This document shows positions 1 through 7,953 of a stretch of 27,423 nt of DNA, in pieces. The DNA lies in NCBI GenBank assembly GCA_964533055.1, contig CAZHKZ010000012.1, positions 1 to 27,423 of the forward strand. The letters are read 5' to 3'. A program made the translations under genes and the position numbers. Numbering within the stretch: position 1 is the first letter of the stretch; each line of letters opens with the position of its first letter. The stretch is from JACROF01 sp964533055 (GTDB lineage Bacteria > Patescibacteriota > Microgenomatia > Levybacterales > UBA12049). The notes beneath the pieces were generated by a model. It saw only the letters and a list, made by a program, of their open reading frames with translations, did no database searches and was not told where the DNA came from.

Positions 1-55
1 GAACCAAGGACATCTACTTTATAAGAGTAGCGCTCTACCACTGAGCTACAGACGC
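1..55 (-). tRNA. trnI: tRNA-Ile (anticodon UAU), 3' part outside the window
   Basis: Read on the minus strand, the cloverleaf starts at 55: acceptor GCGTCTG, TA, D-arm GCTC/GAGC with loop AGTGGTA, anticodon stem CTACT/AGTAG around loop CTTATAA, variable ATGTC, T-stem CTTGG, then TTC at the window edge. The 7-base loop puts the anticodon at plus 21-23, read as UAU, which decodes AUA (Ile). Most bacteria instead read AUA with a CAU tRNA modified to lysidine by TilS. AUA codons are used in this window, for example in smpB. The T-loop, 3' acceptor strand and CCA cannot be checked. Confidence 0.9.
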
Positions 56-77
56 GCGAGCCATGTACGATTTCACG

Positions 78-86
78 ATTGTATCA
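78..86 (-). promoter_or_regulatory. Candidate promoter of the tRNA gene
   Basis: On the minus strand TGATACAAT (TGn plus -10 TACAAT at 83-78) lies 22 bases upstream of the tRNA 5' end, which suits a short 5' leader removed by RNase P. No good -35 is visible. Confidence 0.4.
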
Positions 87-108
87 AAAAAGAGAGGCTA
101 AATGAAGG

Positions 109-2472
109 TTAGAGTCGGGCTCGCTGGCTGATCTCAGCTTCGACAACTTGTGCATTTCGTCCATATTTGAGTCGAGATAATTCTTTTACAAGCTCTGATA
201 CTTTAGGATCTTTGAGACTCCCCTCTTTTGTCATGTCTTTAGTTGTGTCCAGTGAGAACGGCGGCACAGGTTCACCGTTAACAATTGTTCTCATATAGCA
301 ATTATATTTATCGACATTAATGAGGTCAGCCTCAGTAAAGGTAGGCTGAAATTCATGCTGGAGATAGTTGGCATCTGTGACGCCGACCCTAAATGATGCG
401 ATCGTACCAACGTTACCAAAAATAGCATTCTTGACCTCTTCCTCCATCTGGCCTACAAATTGATTTGCAACGATTAGATTGAGTCTGTACTTTCGCGCCT
501 CAGAAAGTATCTGAGCAAAGTCCGGTGTCGCAAAGTTCTGGAACTCATCCACATAGAAGTAAAAGTTCTTGCGCTGATCCATAGGGATATCTTGCCTACT
601 CATCGCAGCAACGAGGATTTTGGGAACAAGAACTAATCCTAAGAAGGCTGAGTTCTCCTCGCCAATTTTTCCCTTTGAGAGGTTGATCAAGAGGATTTTC
701 TTCGTATCCATTGCTTCTCTGAAATTAAAGGCACTTTGTGATTGCCCAATAATATTTCTAATCATCTTATTAGTAACGAACCGTCCAAACTTTGAGACGA
801 TATAATCAAGCACTTCAGACTTATGGAAGTCAGAGGTCTGTGCGATTTGATCAGTCCAGTATCGCCTAATCACTGGGTCTTCAACTTTTGGCAATAATTC
901 CTGAACAAAGGCAGGGTCTGTAAGAGCGCGCACTACCTCCATAAAAGTTGCACCTGGATCATACATGCAAGTAAGCATGGCGTTTCGAACAGCGTGCTCA
1001 AATCGTGGCCCAATGATACCTGTCTTATTCGGATCAAAGAGCTTGTACATAAGTCCGATGACCGAAGTCACGACGAGATGTCGCTGCTGCTCATCCCCTG
1101 CCTCAAGCATGTTAAAGCCAAGTGGTTGCTCCAGATCTGATGGATCAAAATGAATGACGTCCTCAGCTCTCTCCGGCGGCATAGTCATCAAGATATCTTC
1201 AATAAGATCTCCGTGTGGATCGATCACTGCAATACCTTCGCCATTCTTAATATCTTGCATAATCATTAATTTTAAGAATTCAGACTTTCCAGTACCAGTC
1301 TTTCCGATAATATACATATGTCTTTGTCTATCTGCCTCACTCATAAAGACTGGCTTGGCAGTTCCTCTAAAAGTACTCTTGCCCAGATACAGTCCCTCTG
1401 TTGGGATATTGGAGGGAGCTGGAGCTCTCTTTGAAGTCACCCAATGAATACCTGGTGTGACAACACTCTTATTGGGGAAATGAAAAATCGTCGCAAGCTC
1501 TTCGCTAGACATGACAGACGTCTGACCACGCATTGGAAAGTATCTATATATAAAATCTGTAACGAATAGCCCTTTGAACCATTGCTTGTTCTTCTTAAAC
1601 TCGTTTTGTCCAGCATACTGACCAAGCGCATTAACAATATTACTTAGATGCGCATCGGCAGCTTCTTTTGAAGATGAAGATACAACAATTCGTAGAACTA
1701 CATTAAATCCAGGCTTTGAGATCTTCGACTCAATCTCTTCAAGCTCTTTGCTGTTAGAAGAATATTTTGCTGTCTCTGGATTAGACTCGTTTTTCTTAGT
1801 CTTTGAGAGATAGTCTTTGCCATGATGCTTCCAGTCGTTGTCAGCTGGCTGTACCAAGATCTGTAGCGCCGCCCCCTCGCCCTCGCCCATCTTGGCAAGA
1901 ACTGAGGTAATAGATGCCATCGAATCAGTCGCAAGGTCTTTGTACACGCGAATCGGCTTGTAATCGCTGCTCTTTAAGGACAGCGAAACACAAGATACTT
2001 TGCCACTCTGTGAGAAGATACTATATTCACCACCAATAACTGTTCCGTCCTTTGATTTGGCAGCTGGATCATTTACGGGCACAATCTCAGCATCTGGATA
2101 TGCGCCATTGATCTGCTTTTCCACAAAATCCTGAAGGTTTAAGGGCACGCTGATATAGAATCTAATATTGCCAGGTGTACCTACAACCTCAAAGGAGACA
2201 TGCGGTTGTGGTCTAAAGAAATCAAGTCTTTTTTTCTTCCTGAATGACGCGAGGCTAGCAAACAATTGCTCTGAAGCATCGATCTTAATATCATTGTCGC
2301 GAGGAACCGAGACTTGAAGCAGCACCGATGAAAGAGAGGTCGCCTCTCGTCCTCTATTGCGCATCCATAGAAGTAGGCCATAGCCAAATGCCATCAGAAA
2401 AAGCAACAGAAATCCTACCCCAAAGAGGAACACGAAGAACATAAGTACAAGTGAATCTGCTCCAGCTACCAT
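109..2472 (-). CDS. Membrane-anchored TraG/VirD4-like (DUF87-type) DNA-translocase-family ATPase
   Basis: 787 aa. One or two N-terminal membrane segments (about residues 8-36) precede a region of about 300 residues without recognised motifs, then a RecA/HerA-like ATPase. Walker A is GKTGTGKS at 390-397, followed by AVIDPHGDL near 415-423. Walker B is FYFYVDEFQNF near 637-647, followed by a sensor-like ANQ at 669-671. This is the pattern of type IV secretion coupling ATPases and DUF87 proteins, which pump DNA or protein at the membrane as hexamers. In CPR such genes often occur alone, as here: no relaxase, VirB or pilin gene is nearby, so conjugation is not implied. It starts 3 bases after the preceding Pro-rich gene and is probably co-transcribed and partnered with it. 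The family call is firm; the substrate is unknown. Confidence 0.85.
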   Translation of the reverse strand: MVAGADSLVLMFFVFLFGVGFLLLFLMAFGYGLLLWMRNRGREATSLSSVLLQVSVPRDNDIKIDASEQLFASLASFRKKKRLDFFRPQPHVSFEVVGTPGNIRFYISVPLNLQDFVEKQINGAYPDAEIVPVNDPAAKSKDGTVIGGEYSIFSQSGKVSCVSLSLKSSDYKPIRVYKDLATDSMASITSVLAKMGEGEGAALQILVQPADNDWKHHGKDYLSKTKKNESNPETAKYSSNSKELEEIESKISKPGFNVVLRIVVSSSSKEAADAHLSNIVNALGQYAGQNEFKKNKQWFKGLFVTDFIYRYFPMRGQTSVMSSEELATIFHFPNKSVVTPGIHWVTSKRAPAPSNIPTEGLYLGKSTFRGTAKPVFMSEADRQRHMYIIGKTGTGKSEFLKLMIMQDIKNGEGIAVIDPHGDLIEDILMTMPPERAEDVIHFDPSDLEQPLGFNMLEAGDEQQRHLVVTSVIGLMYKLFDPNKTGIIGPRFEHAVRNAMLTCMYDPGATFMEVVRALTDPAFVQELLPKVEDPVIRRYWTDQIAQTSDFHKSEVLDYIVSKFGRFVTNKMIRNIIGQSQSAFNFREAMDTKKILLINLSKGKIGEENSAFLGLVLVPKILVAAMSRQDIPMDQRKNFYFYVDEFQNFATPDFAQILSEARKYRLNLIVANQFVGQMEEEVKNAIFGNVGTIASFRVGVTDANYLQHEFQPTFTEADLINVDKYNCYMRTIVNGEPVPPFSLDTTKDMTKEGSLKDPKVSELVKELSRLKYGRNAQVVEAEISQRARL

Positions 2473-2475
2473 AAT

Positions 2476-2940
2476 TTATTCTTTTAATGAAAGTTTGCGC
2501 ATAATGTATTTTGAAAGAAGTACGAGCCAGTGCTCTGAGTCATCCTCGCTTGTTGTTTTCTCAATCTGAGTCGCTTGTTCAAAGGTATACGGCAGCACCA
2601 CTGACCCAGATGGCGCAGTCGGATGCGGGATGCTGATCGGTTCACTATGTGTTATCCCAGCTGCTTGATGTGATTCGTCTAATTGTGGTTGCTCTCTATC
2701 TGGCGCAGCTTCAACTCCCGCCTCAGCAACCTCCTGTGGGATAACAGGTGCGACTTCTGTAGGCCGGATATATTCTGCTGCCGGAGCCTCGACTGTCCTA
2801 CTTGAAAACGGAACTGACTCCTTTGGCCCACCCACAGCTTGAGGGTGAAAGACAGGGGCCTGTTGAACAGGTGGCGCAACAGAAGGTGCGACCTGGCTTG
2901 GAACTTGAGTATTTATGGTCTGTTGGGCAGCATCATCCAT
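2476..2940 (-). CDS. Pro/Ala/Gln-rich hypothetical protein paired with the ATPase
   Basis: 154 aa, no recognised family. Residues 1-120 are low complexity, rich in Pro, Val, Gln, Ala and Glu (for example SQVAPSVAPPVQQAP), and look disordered. Only the C-terminal 25 residues look structured, with an amphipathic helix-like HWLVLLSKYIMRKLSLKE. There is no signal peptide or clear membrane span. It has its own likely promoter and a 3-base gap to the downstream ATPase gene, so a soluble adaptor or tether for that ATPase is a reasonable guess; the function is otherwise unknown. Confidence 0.7.
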   Translation of the reverse strand: MDDAAQQTINTQVPSQVAPSVAPPVQQAPVFHPQAVGGPKESVPFSSRTVEAPAAEYIRPTEVAPVIPQEVAEAGVEAAPDREQPQLDESHQAAGITHSEPISIPHPTAPSGSVVLPYTFEQATQIEKTTSEDDSEHWLVLLSKYIMRKLSLKE

Positions 2941-2946
2941 ATATCT

Positions 2947-2976
2947 ATAGTACCATGCCCACGCTCACCTGGACAA
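2947..2976 (-). promoter_or_regulatory. Promoter for the Pro-rich gene and ATPase, predicted leaderless
   Basis: Minus strand: -35 TTGTCC (2976-2971), 18-base spacer ending in TGG, -10 TACTAT (2952-2947), then 6 bases to the ATG at 2940. A start site 6-7 bases past the -10 falls on the A of ATG. Confidence 0.6.
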
Positions 2977-2988
2977 TCTTAAAAAGCC

Positions 2989-4251
2989 CTAGCAACGCTT
3001 CCCTTCCCCACAGTCAGGACAGCTCGTAATATTTTTGCCTACAGTGATAACGAAATTGCATGGCTCTTTTTTCTTATGACCCTCTTCTTTTGACTTTATG
3101 GTCTTCTCACCTGGACAATGAAAATGCGGCGACTGACCACCACATCTACAAAGACTTGGGTCATCTTCCGCGCGTGCAAACCCTGCTACGCCAAATGGGC
3201 GAAGTGCAGTCTCACCAGCCATAACATTAAATCCGCCTGAGTATCCACATCCCGCATTGACAGCACGCACCGGCGCATGCCCAAGAACATCGATATCATA
3301 ATCATCATAAAGAATAACTACTGCATTCTTTTTCTCTCTAATTCTCTCTTTTGCCAAATCAGCAGCATTCAAAATCGCATTAAGGTGGAGATTGTGCTTA
3401 TTTATATTTTCTGGCTCTGAGAGTAGAACTGCAGTATAGGATGTGATGATAGCCTTGACACTACGAGTAACTTCATCAAATTCCTCGTCTGACATAATGT
3501 CGTGGTCTCGATGCAACTTCCGATAGATCTGGTCTACCGAAAGACTAGTATCTAGAACAATTGGATTTGCCAAAAGCCCCACATCGCTCCAGTCATCCGG
3601 GAACTCAACCGGAAATGAGCTTTCAACTGATATGTCAAAAAGCTTCTCCATCGTCTCCTCGACTGAGAGAGCACTACTATATCGTACCGCCTCCACTTCC
3701 CCACTCTCCTTTTTCTCAAAAATATCGAAGAAGTTGTGCGTGTATGTTTCTCCATTTGGTGGCGAAACTGAGATCACTTTCGTCCCCTCTTTTGCATGCA
3801 ACATGATCTCCTGAGTTTTTCTAAATCCATCAACCTCGGCTTGTTCTCGAGCTCTTTCAGATGGATTCCCGTGTATTTCCCGATAGGCTCTGCCTCTCTC
3901 AAATACGTCTTCTAATGGCTCATTACTATAGTCTCCAACCAGCTTTCCGTTGACCTCTCTATACATGAATTCACTCTTGCCTCTATTAAATCGCTCTCCC
4001 AACATGGTGAGAAGTTGAAGCGTAATAAATTCGTTAAAGCCTTGCTCTGCTGAGGCATAATCTTCAAACCCCTGTTCTTTTAAACGTAAAAGGTCTTGCG
4101 CTTTTTGTCGATCAAAATCTCCTTCGTACTGAACGATTTCTTTTTTGACAACCTCTTTTCTTAACGAAGGTTCAGGAATTGAAGGTGCACTATCAATAAA
4201 TCGCGGTGCCTGAAATGCTCTATCCTGCTGTGAAATATATTGCTCCATCAT
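2989..4251 (-). CDS. Hypothetical protein with Cys-rich C-terminal tail
   Basis: 420 aa from the ATG at 4251. An in-frame TTG exists at 4263, but the ATG overlaps the upstream adenosyltransferase stop as ATGA, the usual sign of coupled translation. No signal peptide or membrane span. The N-terminal half is charged and helical; the middle contains AVVILYDDYDIDVLGHAPVR followed by a Gly-rich NAGCGYSGGF stretch. The last 65 residues hold Cys/His clusters (CRCGG, HFHCPG, CNF, CPDCGEGKRC) consistent with one or two zinc sites, although the exact pairing is not standard. I do not recognise the family; it is probably CPR-restricted. Its place behind the riboswitch suggests its expression follows cobalamin status, by inference only. 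Confidence 0.75.
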   Translation of the reverse strand: MMEQYISQQDRAFQAPRFIDSAPSIPEPSLRKEVVKKEIVQYEGDFDRQKAQDLLRLKEQGFEDYASAEQGFNEFITLQLLTMLGERFNRGKSEFMYREVNGKLVGDYSNEPLEDVFERGRAYREIHGNPSERAREQAEVDGFRKTQEIMLHAKEGTKVISVSPPNGETYTHNFFDIFEKKESGEVEAVRYSSALSVEETMEKLFDISVESSFPVEFPDDWSDVGLLANPIVLDTSLSVDQIYRKLHRDHDIMSDEEFDEVTRSVKAIITSYTAVLLSEPENINKHNLHLNAILNAADLAKERIREKKNAVVILYDDYDIDVLGHAPVRAVNAGCGYSGGFNVMAGETALRPFGVAGFARAEDDPSLCRCGGQSPHFHCPGEKTIKSKEEGHKKKEPCNFVITVGKNITSCPDCGEGKRC

Positions 4252-4787
4252 ACTTGTTTCCAAATCGTCTCTTTTTTCTTATCTTTATGATTGATAAGTC
4301 TTGCTGTACTGAAAAGTAGGTCTGAAAGCCTATTAATATACTTCACGACATTTTCATCGACTTCTTCTTTCTGCATGAGAGCTACAAGACCTCTCTCAAC
4401 CCGACGACAAACAGTACGTGCCTGATGAAGACTAGCCCCAGCTCTTCCTCCACCTGGCAATATAAAGTTATTTAGAGGAGGAAGGATCTTATCCTGACCA
4501 TCAATCATCGACTCGAAGTCTGTGGCTCTTTTGATAAGAAACAAGACGGGATCTGCCTTAGGACTAGCCAGATATGAGCCGATTGCAAAGAGGTCATGCT
4601 GTATCTTCTCTAACTCTTTTTTGATCTTGAGGTGTTTTGAAGAAAGTGTAGCGACAACGAGCCCTATCACACTATTGAGCTCATCGACATTTCCATATGC
4701 CTCAACACGTGGGTCTGACTTGAGAACTCTTTTGCCTCCAAATAATGATGTTTTGCCTTTGTCGCCAGTTCTTGTATAAATAGCCAT
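4248..4787 (-). CDS. pduO: Corrinoid adenosyltransferase, PduO type
   Basis: 179 aa, full length for the family. It transfers the adenosyl group of ATP to cob(I)alamin, making adenosylcobalamin in the cytoplasm. Family signatures are the N-terminal ATP-binding TRTGDKGKTSLFGGKR (residues 5-20), RVEAYGNVDELNS (27-39), LPGGGRAGASLHQART and the late NRLSDLLFSTAR helix. The ATG at 4787 follows GGGAGG by 8 bases, a strong ribosome site that is also the 3' arm of a terminator hairpin. The gene sits between a cobalamin riboswitch and, upstream, nrdJ, whose reductase needs adenosylcobalamin. With no B12 synthesis gene in view, it probably activates salvaged corrinoid. It overlaps the next gene by 4 bases. 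Confidence 0.95.
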   Translation of the reverse strand: MAIYTRTGDKGKTSLFGGKRVLKSDPRVEAYGNVDELNSVIGLVVATLSSKHLKIKKELEKIQHDLFAIGSYLASPKADPVLFLIKRATDFESMIDGQDKILPPLNNFILPGGGRAGASLHQARTVCRRVERGLVALMQKEEVDENVVKYINRLSDLLFSTARLINHKDKKKETIWKQV

Positions 4788-4790
4788 AAA

Positions 4791-4820
4791 AAAATCCTCC
4801 CTGTTCCCAAAGGAGGATCT
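4791..4820 (-). terminator. Rho-independent terminator overlapping the pduO ribosome site (riboswitch expression platform)
   Basis: Minus strand: ATCCTCC (4818-4812), loop TTTGGGAACAG, then GGAGGAT within 4801-4794, followed by seven T. The 3' arm contains the pduO Shine-Dalgarno and the T-run abuts the ATG at 4787, so the same hairpin could stop transcription or mask the ribosome site. Confidence 0.8.
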
Positions 4821-4842
4821 CCTGTTTTATAGCGTATAAAAA

Positions 4843-4949
4843 ACAAAGGTTCCTGCTCGGGAGAGTACGGACGCATTGTTTTCTGACTGTACAGTTACGG
4901 CATAGCCATGGACTTTCACCATGATTACCAATACGTTTCGTTAATTTGT
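4843..4949 (-). ncRNA. Cobalamin riboswitch aptamer
   Basis: Minus strand, in the gap between nrdJ and pduO. The conserved core is present: GGTAATC (4929-4923), then CATGG-TGAAAGT-CCATG (4923-4907; a 5-bp hairpin matching the family GGTGAAAatCC element), GGCTATGCC, and CCGTAACTGT (4900-4891; family CCGCAACTGT). A B12-box-like AGTCAGAAAACA follows at 4888-4877. The core is closed by an 8-bp helix, ACGTATTG (4936-4929) with CAATGCGT (4878-4871, one G-U pair), and an outer helix ACAAA (4949-4945) with TTTGT (4847-4843). CTCCCGAG (4863-4856) may supply the kissing-loop arm. The family binds cobalamin and usually lowers expression of the gene downstream, here pduO. Confidence 0.85.
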
Positions 4950-4953
4950 AAAT

Positions 4954-4959
4954 TCTATA
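4954..4959 (-). promoter_or_regulatory. Possible promoter of the riboswitch-pduO unit
   Basis: TATAGA at 4959-4954 (minus) would start RNA near 4947, at the first base pair of the aptamer. The -35 is poor, so read-through from nrdJ is an alternative. Confidence 0.35.
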
Positions 4960-4984
4960 GTAATGAAAACCTACCATCAGGTGC

Positions 4985-7468
4985 CTAGCACTCTGAGTGG
5001 CCACAGCTGTAGCACTTGCCACAACCTTCTTCATGTACAAATGATGCTGTTCCACATTCAGGACATATGTCAAAGGCATTCGTTGAAGGCATGGACATTC
5101 CCATTCCACCTACAGGAGCTGTTGCTGTTAGTGAGAGCTGCTGAGCATCGATCTCTCCCCCATCAACTTGAGCAAGGAAAGCTGCCTGAACATTTGCAGA
5201 ATGACCATTACCATTTGCTTCGCCATTAGCATGACCGTTACCATTCACTTCAACATTAACCTCAACATTCACTTCGCTATCTGCAGCGATAGGTGTGACT
5301 GGTCGATCCTCGACCTTACCGTTAACTCGGAAGTTAGAATGCCTTGCGAGCACTTTAGCCACCGCATCGGGAAGAGAGCGGACACGGTTCTCTCCAAACC
5401 CGACACTTCTTGCGCCTCCAATGCCTGTTAATTCTGAGACAATCTCCCGTATTCTCTCACGGGCAGGAACAGGACTATGGATGCGAAGCACAAATGAGAT
5501 CATGCGGCCAAGCGCGTCAGCCATCGCCATGACATCAGAACCTGACTTACCATTGTTCAAGAAGACTTCAAATGGCTGCTCATTCTCATCCTGATTGATG
5601 GTCACATAAAACTTGCCTGTTGGACTCTCCGCTTTGTAGGTGGTGCCATTTAAGACCATTGGGCGTGGCACTCGTGGGGTAACTGGCACAACTGGCTTCT
5701 CAGCCACGACTTCCTTCTTTGGCTCCTCAACCCGACTAAGTACTCCAGCACGAGATCCATCTCTCATATAGGTCACACCTTTAAGACCCTGGTCGTATGC
5801 CATCATGTACAGTCTTTCAACGTCTTCAATCGTGTGATTGCTAGGTGCATTTACTGTCTTTGAGATAGATGAGTCGATGTACTCCTGAGCGATAGCTTGA
5901 ACATTAACATGATCCTCTGGGGTAAGGTCATTTGCAGAAGCAAAATAATCTGGTCGTGGAGCATCTGGATTGGCAAGTCTCCAAGCGTCATAGAGAGGGT
6001 GGAACATCTTGTGCTCACCAAGTCTATCTCGTCGAATGAATTCGAACTCATACACTGGCTCAACACCAGAGGAAACTCCTGAGATAAGACTGGTCGTACC
6101 AGTCGGTGCAATCGTCAAAAGAACTGCATTACGAATGCCCTGCTTGCCGATCAGTTCCTGAATATCTTGTGGGAGATTCTTAATATGGAAACCTTGGAGG
6201 TACTTTTCTTTATTGAATTTAGGGAATGAACCTTTCTCAACTGCGATATTACTTGAAGCGATGTATGCATTGTCTCGAAGAGTTTGGAAAATCTTTCTGA
6301 TTGTTGGGAGGGACTCCTCTGCTCCATAACGAAGTTTCATCTTGATCAGTGCATCCGCAAGTCCGAGAATACCAAGTCCAGTTCTTCTAATATCTTTTGC
6401 GACCTTTTCATTTTGATCATAAAAGTAATGAGTTTCATCGATAACATTGTCCAAAAAGCGCATCGCAACCTGGACATCTTTACCAAAATTCTCATAGTCG
6501 AACTGTTCGTCGTTAACGTATGCTGCCAAATTCATAGCACCCAAGTTGCAAACAGCCCATGCACCTAGTGGCTGCTCTCCGCAAGGATTTGTCGCAAGCA
6601 GCTTTTCAAAATACCATGTGTTGGATCTCTTGTTGGAGCGATCTAGGAAGTGAAGTCCTGGCTCAGCTGAGGTCCACGCAGCCTCACAAATAAGTCTCCA
6701 TAGCTCTTTTGCCTTTACTGTCTTATATACTCTGACCTTGCCACCATTTTTCTTCCACTCATCAAGGTCTCCATCCCATTTTTTGTCATAATCTGGGTCA
6801 TCGAGATCTGCATAGGCAAGATCCCAATCGCTATCTGACTTAACTGCTTCCATAAACGCGTCAGATACACAGACAGAGAGATTGGCGCCATTGATCTTGG
6901 TGAGATCACGCTTTACGGTGATAAATTCTTCGATATCTGGATGCCAATCATGAAGCATGAGCATGAGAGCGCCACGACGTGAGCCACCTTGCTGAACAAT
7001 ATCCTTTGTAGCGAGGGAGTAGAGCTCTGCCCAGTTAATAGGACCAGATGAGAAGCCATTTACTTTCTTAACGCGAGCACCTCGAGGACGAAGACCTGAG
7101 AGATTGAGTCCGACTCCTCCACCGTGAGCCATGATCTCAATCATGTCTGTGAGATTTTCCATAATGCCGCCACGACTATCTGGGGGATTTGGGATCACAA
7201 AGCAGTTAAAGTACGTTACATCATACCCAGTTCCAGCTCCTGCGAGGATACGACCACCTGGGAGGAATTTAAATCCATCCATGACATCATAAAATTTCTT
7301 TTCCCACTTCTTTTTATCAGCTGGTGTCTTCTCAACGCTGGCGATGCCTTTTGCAACTCTTGCCCACATCTCATCTGGAGATGTTTCTGTTGGCTTACCT
7401 TCGATATCCTTAAGAGAATATCTGTCTAAAAATACTTTATTTCTAACGCCTTCTAATATTGTTGCCAT
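4985..7468 (-). CDS. nrdJ: Adenosylcobalamin-dependent (class II) ribonucleoside-diphosphate reductase
   Basis: 827 aa. It reduces ribonucleotides to deoxyribonucleotides using a thiyl radical made from adenosylcobalamin, so it needs neither oxygen nor an NrdB subunit. Catalytic NPCGEQPLG is at 294-302 (radical Cys296, with Asn294 and Glu298). The active-site redox pair is Cys89 (YFNCFV) with Cys307 (AVCNLG). The phosphate-binding APTGTTS motif is near residue 455. The C-terminus has CPECG...CGKCYSCG, a zinc-ribbon/redox tail as in other NrdJ proteins. Between core and tail is a repetitive linker rich in Asn, Val, Gly and His (EVNVEVNVEVNGNGHANGE). The gene lies 4 bases after nrdR with no clear Shine-Dalgarno, suggesting coupled translation. 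Confidence 0.95.
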   Translation of the reverse strand: MATILEGVRNKVFLDRYSLKDIEGKPTETSPDEMWARVAKGIASVEKTPADKKKWEKKFYDVMDGFKFLPGGRILAGAGTGYDVTYFNCFVIPNPPDSRGGIMENLTDMIEIMAHGGGVGLNLSGLRPRGARVKKVNGFSSGPINWAELYSLATKDIVQQGGSRRGALMLMLHDWHPDIEEFITVKRDLTKINGANLSVCVSDAFMEAVKSDSDWDLAYADLDDPDYDKKWDGDLDEWKKNGGKVRVYKTVKAKELWRLICEAAWTSAEPGLHFLDRSNKRSNTWYFEKLLATNPCGEQPLGAWAVCNLGAMNLAAYVNDEQFDYENFGKDVQVAMRFLDNVIDETHYFYDQNEKVAKDIRRTGLGILGLADALIKMKLRYGAEESLPTIRKIFQTLRDNAYIASSNIAVEKGSFPKFNKEKYLQGFHIKNLPQDIQELIGKQGIRNAVLLTIAPTGTTSLISGVSSGVEPVYEFEFIRRDRLGEHKMFHPLYDAWRLANPDAPRPDYFASANDLTPEDHVNVQAIAQEYIDSSISKTVNAPSNHTIEDVERLYMMAYDQGLKGVTYMRDGSRAGVLSRVEEPKKEVVAEKPVVPVTPRVPRPMVLNGTTYKAESPTGKFYVTINQDENEQPFEVFLNNGKSGSDVMAMADALGRMISFVLRIHSPVPARERIREIVSELTGIGGARSVGFGENRVRSLPDAVAKVLARHSNFRVNGKVEDRPVTPIAADSEVNVEVNVEVNGNGHANGEANGNGHSANVQAAFLAQVDGGEIDAQQLSLTATAPVGGMGMSMPSTNAFDICPECGTASFVHEEGCGKCYSCGHSEC

Positions 7469-7472
7469 AATC

Positions 7473-7925
7473 TTATTTAATAATTAATTTTTTGACTTCT
7501 CTTTCAAAGTCTTCTACATCTACAAATCTTCTAAAAACGCTTGAAAATCTAATATATGCTATCTTATCAACGCTTTTCAAGTGATCTGCAACTAATTCAC
7601 CAATTTTGTCGCTTGATACTTCAACAGTATCTCCTCCTCGCAAATCCTGCACTACCTGAGTGACGATTCGCTCTATCACATCGACTGGTACCGTTGTCTT
7701 CTCGCAAGATCTTAAAATGCCTGATTTTAACTTCTCGCGATTAAACTGTTCTCTCCTGCCGTCTTTTTTAATTACTACGAGATTGACAGACTCTACCCTT
7801 TCGTATGTCGTATATCTCTTTTGACATGTCAAACATGAACGCCTGCGCCTGATCGTGTCCATGTCTTCACTGTCCCTTGTCTCAACTACTTCTGACTCTG
7901 TACTCCCGCAATAGGGACAATGCAT
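7473..7925 (-). CDS. nrdR: Transcriptional repressor NrdR
   Basis: 150 aa, standard family length. NrdR senses ATP/dATP and represses ribonucleotide reductase genes. The N-terminal zinc ribbon has Cys3, Cys6, Cys31 and Cys34 (CPYC, CLTC) with the RRRR DNA-binding stretch at 26-29. The ATP-cone follows from about residue 47 (VNLVVIKKDGRREQFNREKL) to about 138. It is first in an nrdR-nrdJ operon, so the regulator sits with its usual target. NrdR-box-like sites over the promoter suggest autoregulation. The ATG at 7925 is preceded by only a weak purine-rich stretch (AGAAGAA). Confidence 0.95.
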   Translation of the reverse strand: MHCPYCGSTESEVVETRDSEDMDTIRRRRSCLTCQKRYTTYERVESVNLVVIKKDGRREQFNREKLKSGILRSCEKTTVPVDVIERIVTQVVQDLRGGDTVEVSSDKIGELVADHLKSVDKIAYIRFSSVFRRFVDVEDFEREVKKLIIK

Positions 7926-7953
7926 ATGTATTCTTCTTTCTGTGAAAATCTCT

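Noticed and set aside
109..2472. Integrated conjugative element beginning at the tRNA
   Set aside because: A tRNA beside a TraG-like ATPase suggests it, but there is no integrase, relaxase, mating-pair gene or attachment repeat, and the neighbours are housekeeping genes.
2940..2988. Terminator after the Cys-tailed gene
   Set aside because: AAGC/GCTT before a run of five T is too weak a stem; the downstream genes may also be reached by read-through.
2989..4326. Alternative genetic code (TGA sense, as in Gracilibacteria/SR1)
   Set aside because: TGA ends pduO at an ATGA overlap, as well as other genes (for example the PH gene), and no gene needs TGA read as an amino acid.
4667..5109. Minus-strand frames running through the nrdJ-pduO gap
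   Set aside because: They overlap the end of nrdJ, the riboswitch and the start of pduO out of frame, and their composition is not protein-like.
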